Below the pieces are notes generated by a model. It ran no database searches. It was given only the letters and a program-made list of their open reading frames with translations, and was not told the origin of the DNA. The translations under genes were made by a program, and so were the position numbers. Below, piece by piece: positions 1-8,955 of a stretch of DNA of 10,680 nucleotides (its first letter is position 1; each line of letters opens with the position of its first letter). Source of the stretch: Ectothiorhodospiraceae bacterium (lineage in GTDB: Bacteria; Pseudomonadota; Gammaproteobacteria; Nitrococcales; AK92); contig JAJUFY010000055.1 of assembly GCA_029263635.1 (NCBI GenBank), positions 1 to 10,680 on the forward strand, read 5' to 3'.

Positions 1-756
1 AAGGACGACGCCGAGCTCCAGAACTTCCTGCTCTTCCAGATGGGCGACGGCGTGCGCATCCAGGCCGGCGGCGGCAAGATATACAAGGGCCAGGCCATGA
101 TCCGCATGCTCTCGGACATCCGGCTCATCCGCGACCGCCTGCACGAGGCCCAGACCATGGGCATCGAGGAGGACCTCTTCCTGGCCCTGCTGGGCAGCCC
201 GCACAAGCTCTCCTTCCGCTACTTCGAGAAGAACGAGGGCGCGGAGGCCGCTTTCGTGCAGGACATGCACGAGCGCGGCTACAAGGTGCGGCTGGAGACC
301 GAGCGCGACGAGGAGAACCAGAAGGAGCGCGCCTTCCTGGTCTTCGAGAACCAGGGCGGCCACCGCACCCGGCTGGCCATGGAATTCTTCAATTCCAAGA
401 CCTACAAGAAAACCTACGAGATCTACGCCTCGCTCACGGCCGAGGGGAACAGCTTCACCCTGCTCCGGCCCGAGGGCCAGAACGAGGGTCTGGGACTCTT
501 CGCGCTCTACGACCTGGTCATGGCCGAGGCCCACAAGGGCTGGGGCATCCAGCGCTACAAGGGCCTGGGCGAAATGAACCCGGAGCAGCTCTGGGAGACC
601 ACCATGGACCCGGACAAGCGCACCATGCTCCAGGTGACCATCAAGGACGCCGTGGAGGCCGACGACATCTTCAAGAACCTCATGGGCGACATGGTGGAGC
701 CCCGGCGGCAGTTCATCGAGCGCAACGCCCTGGCCGTGCAGGAACTGGACATCTAG
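1..756 (+). CDS. gyrB: DNA gyrase subunit B, C-terminal part (5' end outside window)
   Basis: This is the end of the ATPase subunit of DNA gyrase, which with GyrA introduces negative supercoils into DNA. Only the last 251 residues are present, against about 800 in full-length Gram-negative GyrB; the ATPase domain and most of the TOPRIM domain lie upstream. The frame is open from base 1. Window residues ~10-165 correspond to the ~170-residue insert found in E. coli-type GyrB. Residues ~182-198 carry the hallmark IQRYKGLGEMNPEQLWET, and the end is the typical MGDMVEPRRQFIE...NAL...LDI tail. The stop is TAG. gyrA follows after 36 bases, an arrangement common in Desulfovibrio-type bacteria but unusual in Gammaproteobacteria, where gyrB normally sits with dnaA-dnaN-recF. 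Codon use (Asp only GAC; Ala GCC about 16 of 19) differs from the genes after ~1290. Identity is secure; the Desulfovibrio-like origin is inferred from remembered family sequences. Confidence 0.96.
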   Translation, partial: KDDAELQNFLLFQMGDGVRIQAGGGKIYKGQAMIRMLSDIRLIRDRLHEAQTMGIEEDLFLALLGSPHKLSFRYFEKNEGAEAAFVQDMHERGYKVRLETERDEENQKERAFLVFENQGGHRTRLAMEFFNSKTYKKTYEIYASLTAEGNSFTLLRPEGQNEGLGLFALYDLVMAEAHKGWGIQRYKGLGEMNPEQLWETTMDPDKRTMLQVTIKDAVEADDIFKNLMGDMVEPRRQFIERNALAVQELDI

Positions 757-769
757 GGCGTTTCCGCCC
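756..769 (+). other. Small hairpin at the gyrB stop codon
   Basis: GGGCG (756-760) and CGCCC (765-769) can pair as a 5-bp stem with a 4-base TTTC loop, starting on the last base of the gyrB stop. No T-run follows, so it is not a convincing terminator, and gyrA begins 24 bases later. It may be chance in GC-rich DNA. Confidence 0.25.
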
Positions 770-782
770 CGCGTCTCATATC

Positions 783-787
783 GGAGG
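783..787 (+). promoter_or_regulatory. Ribosome-binding site of gyrA
   Basis: GGAGG ends 5 bases before the GTG at 793. It fixes the GTG start of gyrA, since no ATG lies near in this frame. The overlapping GTG at 791 is in another frame and does not read into GyrA. Confidence 0.8.
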
Positions 788-792
788 AACGT

Positions 793-3330
<2,538 letters not shown>

Positions 3331-3394
3331 GTCGCCGGGAGGCTCGGGCGTGCAGCGGCGCGGGGCCTGCCGTCAGGAATTCTTTGTCATCTTT

Positions 3395-3399
3395 AGGAG
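3395..3399 (+). promoter_or_regulatory. Ribosome-binding site of serC
   Basis: AGGAG ends 7 bases before the ATG at 3407. It selects this ATG over the upstream in-frame GTG at 3350, which would add 19 residues that do not fit the family. The 76-base gap after gyrA shows no promoter I can support. Confidence 0.8.
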
Positions 3400-3406
3400 C
3401 GAGTGC

Positions 3407-4492
3407 ATGTCGCGAGTGTTCAACTTCAGTGCCGGGCCGGCCATGATGCCGGAAGAGGTTCTTCAGCAGGCGCGCGAGGAAATGCTGGACTGGCGCGGGT
3501 CCGGCATGTCGGTGATGGAGATGAGCCACCGCGGCAAGGAGTTCGTCGCCATCGCCGCCGAGGCCGAGCAGGATCTGCGCGATCTGCTCAAGGTGCCGGC
3601 CAACTACAAGGTGCTGTTCCTGCAGGGCGGCGCCACCGGCCAGTTCGGCGCCATCCCGATGAACCTGCTGCGCGGCAAGCAGAGCGCCGACTACGTCAAT
3701 ACCGGCGCCTGGTCGAAGAAGGCCATCTCCGAAGCCAAGAAGTACGCCAAGGTCAATATCGTTGCGAGCGGCGAGGCCAGCAATTTCCTGGCGATCCCGC
3801 CGCAGAGCGAGTGGACGCTCGACCCCGACGCCGCTTACGTGCACTACACGCCCAACGAAACCATCTCCGGCGTCGAATTCCATTGGGTGCCGGAGACCGG
3901 CGACGTGCCGCTGGTGGCGGACATGTCGTCCACCATCCTGTCGCGGCCGATCGACGTCTCCAAGTTCGGGCTGATCTATGCCGGCGCGCAGAAGAACATC
4001 GGCCCGGCCGGGCTCGTTATCGTCATCGTCCGCGAGGACCTGATCGGCCAGGCCCTGCCGATCACCCCCAGCATCTGGGACTACAAGATCCAGGCCGATG
4101 CCGATTCCATGTCCAACACGCCGCCGACCTACACCTGGTACCTGGCCGGCCTGGTGTTCAAGTGGCTGAAAGCCAAGGGCGGCCTGGAGGCCATGGCCGA
4201 GATCAACAAGCGCAAGGCCGACAAGCTGTATGCCGCCATCGACAACTCCGGCGGCTTCTACCGCAGCCCGGTGGAGCCCTCGGCCCGCTCCTGGATGAAC
4301 GTGCCCTTCCTGCTGCCGTCCGGGGAACTGGAGAAGCCGTTCCTGGAGCAGGCCAAGCAGGCCGGGCTGGTGACGCTCGCCGGTCACCGCAGCGTCGGCG
4401 GCCTGCGTGCCAGCATTTACAACGCCATGCCGGAGGAAGGCGTGGACCGGCTGGTGGAGTTCATGCAGGACTTCGCCCGCCGCAACGGCTGA
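3407..4492 (+). CDS. serC: Phosphoserine aminotransferase
   Basis: SerC is a cytosolic pyridoxal-phosphate enzyme that transaminates 3-phosphohydroxypyruvate with glutamate to give phosphoserine, the second step of serine synthesis. In bacteria with the erythrose-4-phosphate route it also acts on 3-hydroxy-4-phosphohydroxy-2-oxobutanoate in vitamin B6 synthesis. The product is 361 residues, against 362 in E. coli. It starts with the typical FNFSAGPAMMPEEVL, has the substrate/PLP segment FLQGGATGQF at 71-80, the segment NETISGVEF at 150-158, and the PLP-binding lysine K196 in YAGAQKNIGPAG. The C-terminal GHRSVGGLRASIYNA is also typical. The ATG at 3407 follows a good AGGAG site. It lies between gyrA and a phosphoglycerate dehydrogenase gene, so the first two steps of serine synthesis are adjacent. 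The gyrA-serC link is well known in Gammaproteobacteria. No odd features are seen. Confidence 0.97.
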   Translation: MSRVFNFSAGPAMMPEEVLQQAREEMLDWRGSGMSVMEMSHRGKEFVAIAAEAEQDLRDLLKVPANYKVLFLQGGATGQFGAIPMNLLRGKQSADYVNTGAWSKKAISEAKKYAKVNIVASGEASNFLAIPPQSEWTLDPDAAYVHYTPNETISGVEFHWVPETGDVPLVADMSSTILSRPIDVSKFGLIYAGAQKNIGPAGLVIVIVREDLIGQALPITPSIWDYKIQADADSMSNTPPTYTWYLAGLVFKWLKAKGGLEAMAEINKRKADKLYAAIDNSGGFYRSPVEPSARSWMNVPFLLPSGELEKPFLEQAKQAGLVTLAGHRSVGGLRASIYNAMPEEGVDRLVEFMQDFARRNG

Positions 4493-4513
4493 GGCAGCGG
4501 CGTGCATGCTCCT

Positions 4514-4547
4514 GGCCCCTGCCCTCGGGCAGCCGCGGCCAGGGGCC
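4514..4547 (+). other. Inverted repeat in the serC-serA spacer
   Basis: GGCCCCTG (4514-4521) and CAGGGGCC (4540-4547) form a perfect 8-bp stem around an 18-base GC-rich loop, which itself contains CCC/GGG and the palindrome GCCGCGGC. It lies in the longest spacer of the window (4493-4599). No T-run follows, so I do not call a classical terminator. It could be an RNA stabiliser, a processing site or a weak attenuator; no function is shown. Confidence 0.45.
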
Positions 4548-4590
4548 GCCCGGCGGGCCCCGGCAGGCATGGGCGGGCGCTAACAGATTT

Positions 4591-4595
4591 GGAGG
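4591..4595 (+). promoter_or_regulatory. Ribosome-binding site of the serA-like gene
   Basis: GGAGG ends 4 bases before the ATG at 4600. It decides the start: the frame stays open upstream through all of serC, but that extension is an overlapping GC-rich shadow without family similarity. Confidence 0.75.
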
Positions 4596-4599
4596 ATCG

Positions 4600-5769
4600 A
4601 TGTTCAAGATCCAGACGCTTAACAATATTTCAGTGAAGGGCCTGGAGCGGCTGCCGCGCGATCGCTACGAGATCGCTTCCGAGATCGGCCATCCCGACGC
4701 GATCCTGGTGCGCTCGGCGAAGATGCACGATATGCCGATTCCCGACACGGTGAAGGCGATCGGCCGCGCCGGCGCGGGGGTAAACAACATCCCCGTGGAG
4801 GCCATGACCCGCCGCGGGGTGGTGGTGTTCAACGCCCCGGGCGCCAACGCCAACGCCGTCAAGGAGCTGGTGCTGGCGGGCATGCTGCTCGCCGCCCGTA
4901 ACATCCCCCAGGCCTGGGACTTCGCTCGGCGCCAGGAGGGCGACGACGCGGCCATCGACAAGGCGGTGGAAGCCGGCAAGAAGAATTTCGTCGGCTTCGA
5001 GCTGCCCGGGCGGACGCTGGGCGTGATCGGCCTGGGTGCGATCGGCGTGCTGGTGGCGAACGCGGCCCGCGCGCTGGGCATGAACGTCATCGGCTACGAC
5101 CCGCAGATCACGGTCAGTCGTGCCTGGCAGCTGTCGTCGGACGTCCAGCAGGCGCATTCGGTCGACGAGGTCATGGCCCGCTCGCAGTTCGTGACGGTGC
5201 ACGTGCCGCTGATGGACGCCACCCGCAACCTCATCAATGCCGAGCGCCTCAAGACCATGCCTGCCAACGGCGTGATCCTGAACTTTTCCCGCGCCGGCAT
5301 CGTCGACGACGAGGCGGTCACCGCCGCCCTGGACGAAAAGCGGCTGTGGGCCTATGTCTGCGACTTTCCGAGGAATCTCACCAAGAACCACCCGCGCGTG
5401 ATCGCCCTCCCGCATCTGGGGGCCTCCACCGAGGAGGCCGAGGAGAACTGCGCAGTGATGGTCGCCGACCAGCTGCGGGATTTCCTCGAGAACGGCAACA
5501 TCCGCAACTCGGTGAATTTCCCCGAGCTGGCCATGCCGCGCAGCAACCGGGGCAACCGGCTCGCCATCGCCAATGCCAACGTGCCGAACATGCTCGGCCA
5601 GATCTCGGCGGCGCTGGGTGAGGCCGGCGTCAACATCGACGACATGTACAACAAATCCCGCGGCGAGGTGGCCTATACCCTGGTCGACATCCAGGGGCAG
5701 GCGCCGGAAGCCGCGGTAGAGCGGATCCGCGCCATCGACGGTGTGCTGAACGTGCGGGTCATCCCCTGA
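4600..5769 (+). CDS. serA: D-3-phosphoglycerate dehydrogenase, short ACT-domain form
   Basis: This is a D-2-hydroxyacid dehydrogenase of 389 residues, predicted to oxidise 3-phosphoglycerate to 3-phosphohydroxypyruvate with NAD, the first step of serine synthesis, feeding SerC next door. The substrate part includes GRAGAGVNNIPVE (55-67) and NAPGANANAVKEL (78-90). The nucleotide-binding motif GLGAIG is at 144-149. The catalytic arginine is R231 in FSRAGIVDDEA and the catalytic histidine H272 in PHLGAS. A C-terminal ACT domain (~317-389) suggests feedback control, probably by serine. It lacks the extra intervening domain of long SerA types. The usual catalytic glutamate in the DVFPxEP position is not present: here the segment reads CDFPRNL, and no Glu occurs between residues 247 and 277. 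PdxB (erythronate-4-phosphate dehydrogenase) is the main alternative because SerC also serves that path, but the ACT domain and overall form favour SerA. The ATG is set by GGAGG. Confidence 0.88.
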   Translation: MFKIQTLNNISVKGLERLPRDRYEIASEIGHPDAILVRSAKMHDMPIPDTVKAIGRAGAGVNNIPVEAMTRRGVVVFNAPGANANAVKELVLAGMLLAARNIPQAWDFARRQEGDDAAIDKAVEAGKKNFVGFELPGRTLGVIGLGAIGVLVANAARALGMNVIGYDPQITVSRAWQLSSDVQQAHSVDEVMARSQFVTVHVPLMDATRNLINAERLKTMPANGVILNFSRAGIVDDEAVTAALDEKRLWAYVCDFPRNLTKNHPRVIALPHLGASTEEAEENCAVMVADQLRDFLENGNIRNSVNFPELAMPRSNRGNRLAIANANVPNMLGQISAALGEAGVNIDDMYNKSRGEVAYTLVDIQGQAPEAAVERIRAIDGVLNVRVIP

Positions 5770-5780
5770 GTCCACGATAT

Positions 5781-6866
5781 ATGGCCGACAACGACAAGCT
5801 TGCGGACATCCGCACCCAGATCGACGCCCTCGACGAACAGATCCTGGCGCTGGTGAGTCAGCGGGCCAGGCTGGCACTGGAGGTGGCCCGCGCCAAGCGC
5901 GCGGTCGGCGAAACCAGCGACTTCTACCGTCCTGAGCGCGAGGCGGAGGTGCTGCGGCGGGTGCGCGAGCTCAACCCCGGGCCGCTGGGGCCGGAGCCGG
6001 TGCAGCGGCTGTTCCGGGAAATCATGTCGGCCTGCCTGGCACTGCAGCAGCCGCTGAAGGTCGCCTATTTCGGCCCGGAAGGCACGTTCACCCATGCCGC
6101 GGCCATGAAGCACTTCGGCCATGGCGCCCAGCTGTCGCCGCTGGGCAGCATCGACCTGGTGTTCCGCGAAGTGGAGACCGGTGCTGCCAATTACGGCGTG
6201 GTGCCGGTGGAAAATTCCACCGAGGGAGTGGTCAGCCATACCCTGGACTGTTTCATGACCTCGCCGCTGCAGATCGTCGGCGAAGTGGAGCTGCCGGTGG
6301 TACACAATCTGGCCGGCCTGGCGGCGAGCCTCGGCGAGATCCGCCGCGTCTACTCGCACCCGCAGGCGCTCGGCCAGTGCCGGGTGTGGCTCGACACCCA
6401 CCTGCCGCAGGCCGAGCGCATCCCGGTCAGCAGCACCGCCGAGGCGGCCCGGCTGGCGGCGGCGGACACCGCTACCGCCGCCGTTGCCAGCGAGGCGGCG
6501 GCCGAGCGCTACGGAGTGCGCATCCTGGCCGCGCAGATCCAGGACGGCTCGGCCAATACCACCCGCTTCCTGATCATCGGCCGGCAGTCGCCGCCGCCGA
6601 CCGGCGAGGACAAGACGTCGCTGGTCGTGTCCCGGACCAACCAGCCCGGCGGGCTCTACCGCCTGCTGGAGCCGCTGGCCCGTCACGGCGTCAACATGAG
6701 CCGCATCGAATCGCGGCCGTCGCGCCAGGGCATCTGGGAATACGTGTTCTTCGTGGACCTGCTGGGCCATGCGCAGGATGCGCCGGTCAAGCAGGCGTTG
6801 GAGGAGATGCAGACGCAGGCCAGCCTGCTGAAGATCCTCGGCTCATACCCCCGCGCCGCCGGCTGA
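5781..6866 (+). CDS. pheA: Bifunctional chorismate mutase / prephenate dehydratase (P-protein)
   Basis: PheA converts chorismate to prephenate and then to phenylpyruvate for phenylalanine synthesis in the cytosol. The 361-residue product has an AroQ-type chorismate mutase helix domain at about 1-90 (IDALDEQILALVSQRARLA, then the basic VARAKR). The prephenate dehydratase domain spans about 92-270, with AYFGPEGTFTHAA at 95-107, PVENSTEGVV at 142-151 and the catalytic-region NTTRF at 259-263. A regulatory ACT domain follows at about 278-357, with the phenylalanine-binding GGLY (290-293) and ESRP (310-313) motifs, so feedback inhibition by phenylalanine is expected. The ATG at 5781 is 11 bases after the serA stop and has no clear Shine-Dalgarno sequence, which suggests coupling to translation of the gene before. 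The domain order and length match the gammaproteobacterial P-protein. Confidence 0.96.
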   Translation: MADNDKLADIRTQIDALDEQILALVSQRARLALEVARAKRAVGETSDFYRPEREAEVLRRVRELNPGPLGPEPVQRLFREIMSACLALQQPLKVAYFGPEGTFTHAAAMKHFGHGAQLSPLGSIDLVFREVETGAANYGVVPVENSTEGVVSHTLDCFMTSPLQIVGEVELPVVHNLAGLAASLGEIRRVYSHPQALGQCRVWLDTHLPQAERIPVSSTAEAARLAAADTATAAVASEAAAERYGVRILAAQIQDGSANTTRFLIIGRQSPPPTGEDKTSLVVSRTNQPGGLYRLLEPLARHGVNMSRIESRPSRQGIWEYVFFVDLLGHAQDAPVKQALEEMQTQASLLKILGSYPRAAG

Positions 6867-6876
6867 GAAGGCCGGC
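6858..6876 (+). other. Short hairpin across the pheA stop codon
   Basis: GCCGGC (6858-6863) and GCCGGC (6871-6876) form a 6-bp stem with a 7-base loop that includes the pheA stop. No T-run follows. It might weakly affect the step from pheA to hisC, but each arm is a self-palindrome common in GC-rich DNA, so chance is plausible. Confidence 0.3.
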
Positions 6877-6906
6877 ACGCCCCACTAGCTTCCGGAAATC
6901 ATCACC

Positions 6907-8061
6907 ATGCCCTTGCCGACGACTTTCTTCTGCGACCTTGCCGTGGCCGGCGTGCAGGCCCTGCAGCCCTACCAGCCTGGCAAGCCGATCGAAGAGCTGC
7001 AGCGCGAATACGGCGTCACCGACATCGTCAAGCTCGCATCCAACGAGAATCCGCTGGGGCCAAGCCCGAAGGCGCTGGCCGCCGCGCGCGAGACATTCGC
7101 CGAGCTGCACCGCTATCCGGACGGCAACGGCTTCGCCCTGCGCCAGGCGCTGGCGGCGCACCATGACGTCGACCCGCTCAGCATCACCCTGGGCAGCGGC
7201 TCCAATGACCTGCTGGAGATGGTGGCGCGGGCTTTCCTGGGCCCCGGCCGCGAGGCGGTGTTCTCGAAGCACGCCTTCGCCATCTACGCCATCGCCAGCC
7301 AGGCGGTCGGCGCGACGCCGGTGGCCGCGCCGGCCAACCCGCGCGAACACGCCCAGCCCTTCGGCCACGACCTCGATGCCATGCGGGCGGCGATCACGGC
7401 GGATACGCGGGTGGTGTTCATCGCCAATCCCAACAATCCGACCGGCACCTGGCTTGCCGCCGAGGAGCTGGAGCGCTTCTTCGACAGCGTGCCGCGCGAC
7501 GTGATCATCGTGCTCGACGAGGCCTACGTCGAATATGCCGAGGCCGCGCCCGGCTATCGTGAGGGCAGCGCCTGGGTGGCGCGCTATCCGAACCTGGTCG
7601 TCACCCGCACCTTCTCCAAGGCCCAGGGCCTGGCCGGGCTGCGGGTCGGCTACGGGCTGTCGCATCCGCAGGTCGCGGATCTGCTCAACCGCGTGCGCAT
7701 GCCCTTCAACGTCAGCATCCCGGCGCAGGCAGCAGCCGTGGCCGCGCTCGCCGATGCCGAGCACGTGCAGGCTTCGGTCCGCCTCAACCGTGAGGAAATG
7801 CAGCGGCTGCAGGCGCAGCTGGAAGGCCTGGGGCTGCGCTGGCTGCCGTCGGCGGGCAACTTCCTGTGCGTGGAGGTCGGGCCGCGAGCGGCCGACGTCT
7901 ACGAGGGGCTGCTGCGCCGCGGCGTGATCGTGCGGCCGGTAGGCGGCGGCTACGGCCTGCCGACGTTCCTGCGCATGAGCATCGGCCTGCAGCGCGAGAA
8001 CGGCCGGCTGCTGCAGGCGCTCGGCGAACTGCGCGAGCAGGGTCTGCTGCAGGTCGCCTGA
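6907..8061 (+). CDS. hisC: Histidinol-phosphate / aromatic aminotransferase (HisC family)
   Basis: This is a fold-type I PLP aminotransferase of 384 residues with clear HisC features: VQALQPYQPGKPIEELQREYG near the N-terminus, LASNENPLGPSP at 43-54, RYPDGNG at 69-75, the PLP-phosphate GSGSND at 96-101, NPNNPTG at 174-180, LDEAYVEY at 203-210 and the PLP lysine K238 in TRTFSKAQGLAGLRVGY. HisC converts imidazole acetol-phosphate to histidinol phosphate. Many proteobacteria have a second hisC copy in the serC-pheA-tyrA cluster whose product transaminates phenylpyruvate and 4-hydroxyphenylpyruvate. The position between pheA and tyrA makes that aromatic role likely here, by inference. The start at ATG 6907 has only a weak GGAAA 8 bases upstream, but the N-terminal residues fit the family. 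A GTG at codon 13 is possible but less fitting. The stop is 1 base before the tyrA start. Confidence 0.93.
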   Translation: MPLPTTFFCDLAVAGVQALQPYQPGKPIEELQREYGVTDIVKLASNENPLGPSPKALAAARETFAELHRYPDGNGFALRQALAAHHDVDPLSITLGSGSNDLLEMVARAFLGPGREAVFSKHAFAIYAIASQAVGATPVAAPANPREHAQPFGHDLDAMRAAITADTRVVFIANPNNPTGTWLAAEELERFFDSVPRDVIIVLDEAYVEYAEAAPGYREGSAWVARYPNLVVTRTFSKAQGLAGLRVGYGLSHPQVADLLNRVRMPFNVSIPAQAAAVAALADAEHVQASVRLNREEMQRLQAQLEGLGLRWLPSAGNFLCVEVGPRAADVYEGLLRRGVIVRPVGGGYGLPTFLRMSIGLQRENGRLLQALGELREQGLLQVA

Positions 8062-8062
8062 C

Positions 8063-8947
8063 ATGACGGCTGAGACGATGGCCGTCGGGCAGCTCACCGT
8101 CATCGGCGTCGGCCTGATCGGCGGCTCGTTCGCCCGGGCCTTGCGTCAAGCAGGGCTGGTGCGCGCCGTGGTCGGCTCCGGCCGCGGCGAGGCCAATCTC
8201 CGGCGTGCCGTCGAGCTGGGCGTGATCGACCGCTACGAGCTGGATCCGGCGCGGGCGGTGGCCGAGGCCGACGTGGTGGTGGTGGGCGTGCCGCTGGGGG
8301 CGATGCGGTCGGTGTTCACTGCCATCGCGCCCGCCCTCAAGCCGAGCGCCATCGTTACCGACGTCGGCAGCGCCAAGGCCTCGGTGGTCGCCGACGCTCG
8401 GGCCGCGTTTGGCGCGCGGCCGACCTTCGTGCCCGGCCACCCGATCGCCGGCACCGAAAAAAGCGGCGTGGAAGCCTCCTTCGCCGAGCTGTTCCAGCGC
8501 CGCAAGGTGATCCTCACCCCGCTGCCGGAGACCGATCCGGCCGCCACCGCGGCGGTGCGCTCGCTTTGGGAGGCCGCCGGCGCCGAGGTGCTGGAGATGT
8601 CGGTGGCCCACCACGACGCGGTGCTGGCCGCGACCTCGCATCTGCCGCATTTGCTGGCCTATGGACTGGTGGATACCCTCTCGCGCTGGGACGACAGCAG
8701 CGAGATCTTCCAGTACGCTGCCGGCGGCTTTCGCGATTTCACTCGCATCGCGTCCAGCGACCCCATCATGTGGCGCGATATCTGCGTGGCCAACCGGGAA
8801 GCGGTGAGCGCGGCGCTCGACCGGTATCTCGAGGACCTGACCGCGCTCGCGGCGCTGGTGCGCGCCGGCGACGGCGCCGCCCTGGAAGCGGTGTTCCGCC
8901 GCGCCAAGGAGACCCGCGACCGCTACGTCGCCATGCTTGAACAGTAG
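8063..8947 (+). CDS. tyrA: Prephenate / cyclohexadienyl dehydrogenase
   Basis: TyrA oxidatively decarboxylates prephenate (or arogenate) for tyrosine synthesis. The product is 294 residues: a Rossmann domain with GVGLIG at 15-20, DVGSAKASV at 100-108, the catalytic-histidine segment GHPIAGTEKSG at 125-135, SHLPHLLAY at 192-200 and the substrate-binding arginine region GGFRDFTRIASSDP at 221-234. There is no fused chorismate mutase or AroA domain; in Pseudomonas the corresponding tyrA is often fused to aroA, whereas here the two are separate. After the second beta strand the sequence is VVGSGRGEAN, with no acidic residue where NAD-dependent members usually have Asp, so cofactor preference is open. 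The start at ATG 8063 lies 1 base after hisC and depends on coupling or a weak AGG. ATG 8078 (codon 6) is an alternative that would keep all motifs. Function is secure, substrate specificity is not. Confidence 0.93.
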   Translation: MTAETMAVGQLTVIGVGLIGGSFARALRQAGLVRAVVGSGRGEANLRRAVELGVIDRYELDPARAVAEADVVVVGVPLGAMRSVFTAIAPALKPSAIVTDVGSAKASVVADARAAFGARPTFVPGHPIAGTEKSGVEASFAELFQRRKVILTPLPETDPAATAAVRSLWEAAGAEVLEMSVAHHDAVLAATSHLPHLLAYGLVDTLSRWDDSSEIFQYAAGGFRDFTRIASSDPIMWRDICVANREAVSAALDRYLEDLTALAALVRAGDGAALEAVFRRAKETRDRYVAMLEQ

Positions 8948-8950
8948 GAG
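8946..8950 (+). promoter_or_regulatory. Ribosome-binding site of aroA overlapping the tyrA stop
   Basis: AGGAG starts inside the tyrA TAG stop codon (8945-8947) and ends 5 bases before the aroA ATG at 8956. A ribosome ending tyrA would sit on this site, so coupled translation is likely. It also supports ATG 8956 over the in-frame ATG at 8968. Confidence 0.8.
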
Positions 8951-8955
8951 TACAC

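Noticed and set aside
3331..3406. Possible promoter or terminator between gyrA and serC
   Set aside because: I found no convincing -35/-10 pair and no stem with a T-run; only the serC ribosome-binding site is supported.
3403..4599. In-frame upstream extension of the serA-like gene through all of serC, giving 788 residues
   Set aside because: The extension is an alternate-frame reading of serC (Arg/Gly/Ala-rich), while a good ribosome-binding site and the family N-terminus place the start at 4600.
4630..5877. 415-codon open frame on the - strand across the serA-like gene
   Set aside because: Same reason: it mirrors a conserved coding gene and shows no family motif.
5673..6770. 365-codon open frame on the - strand across pheA
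   Set aside because: Antisense shadow with no motif; the + strand has all the P-protein motifs.
6377..7504. 375-codon + strand frame spanning the pheA end and hisC start
   Set aside because: Out of frame with both genes, low-complexity Pro/Arg/Ala-rich translation, no domain.
6787..8103. 438-codon open frame on the - strand across hisC
   Set aside because: Antisense shadow of hisC with low-complexity His/Arg/Gln-rich translation; no supported start site.
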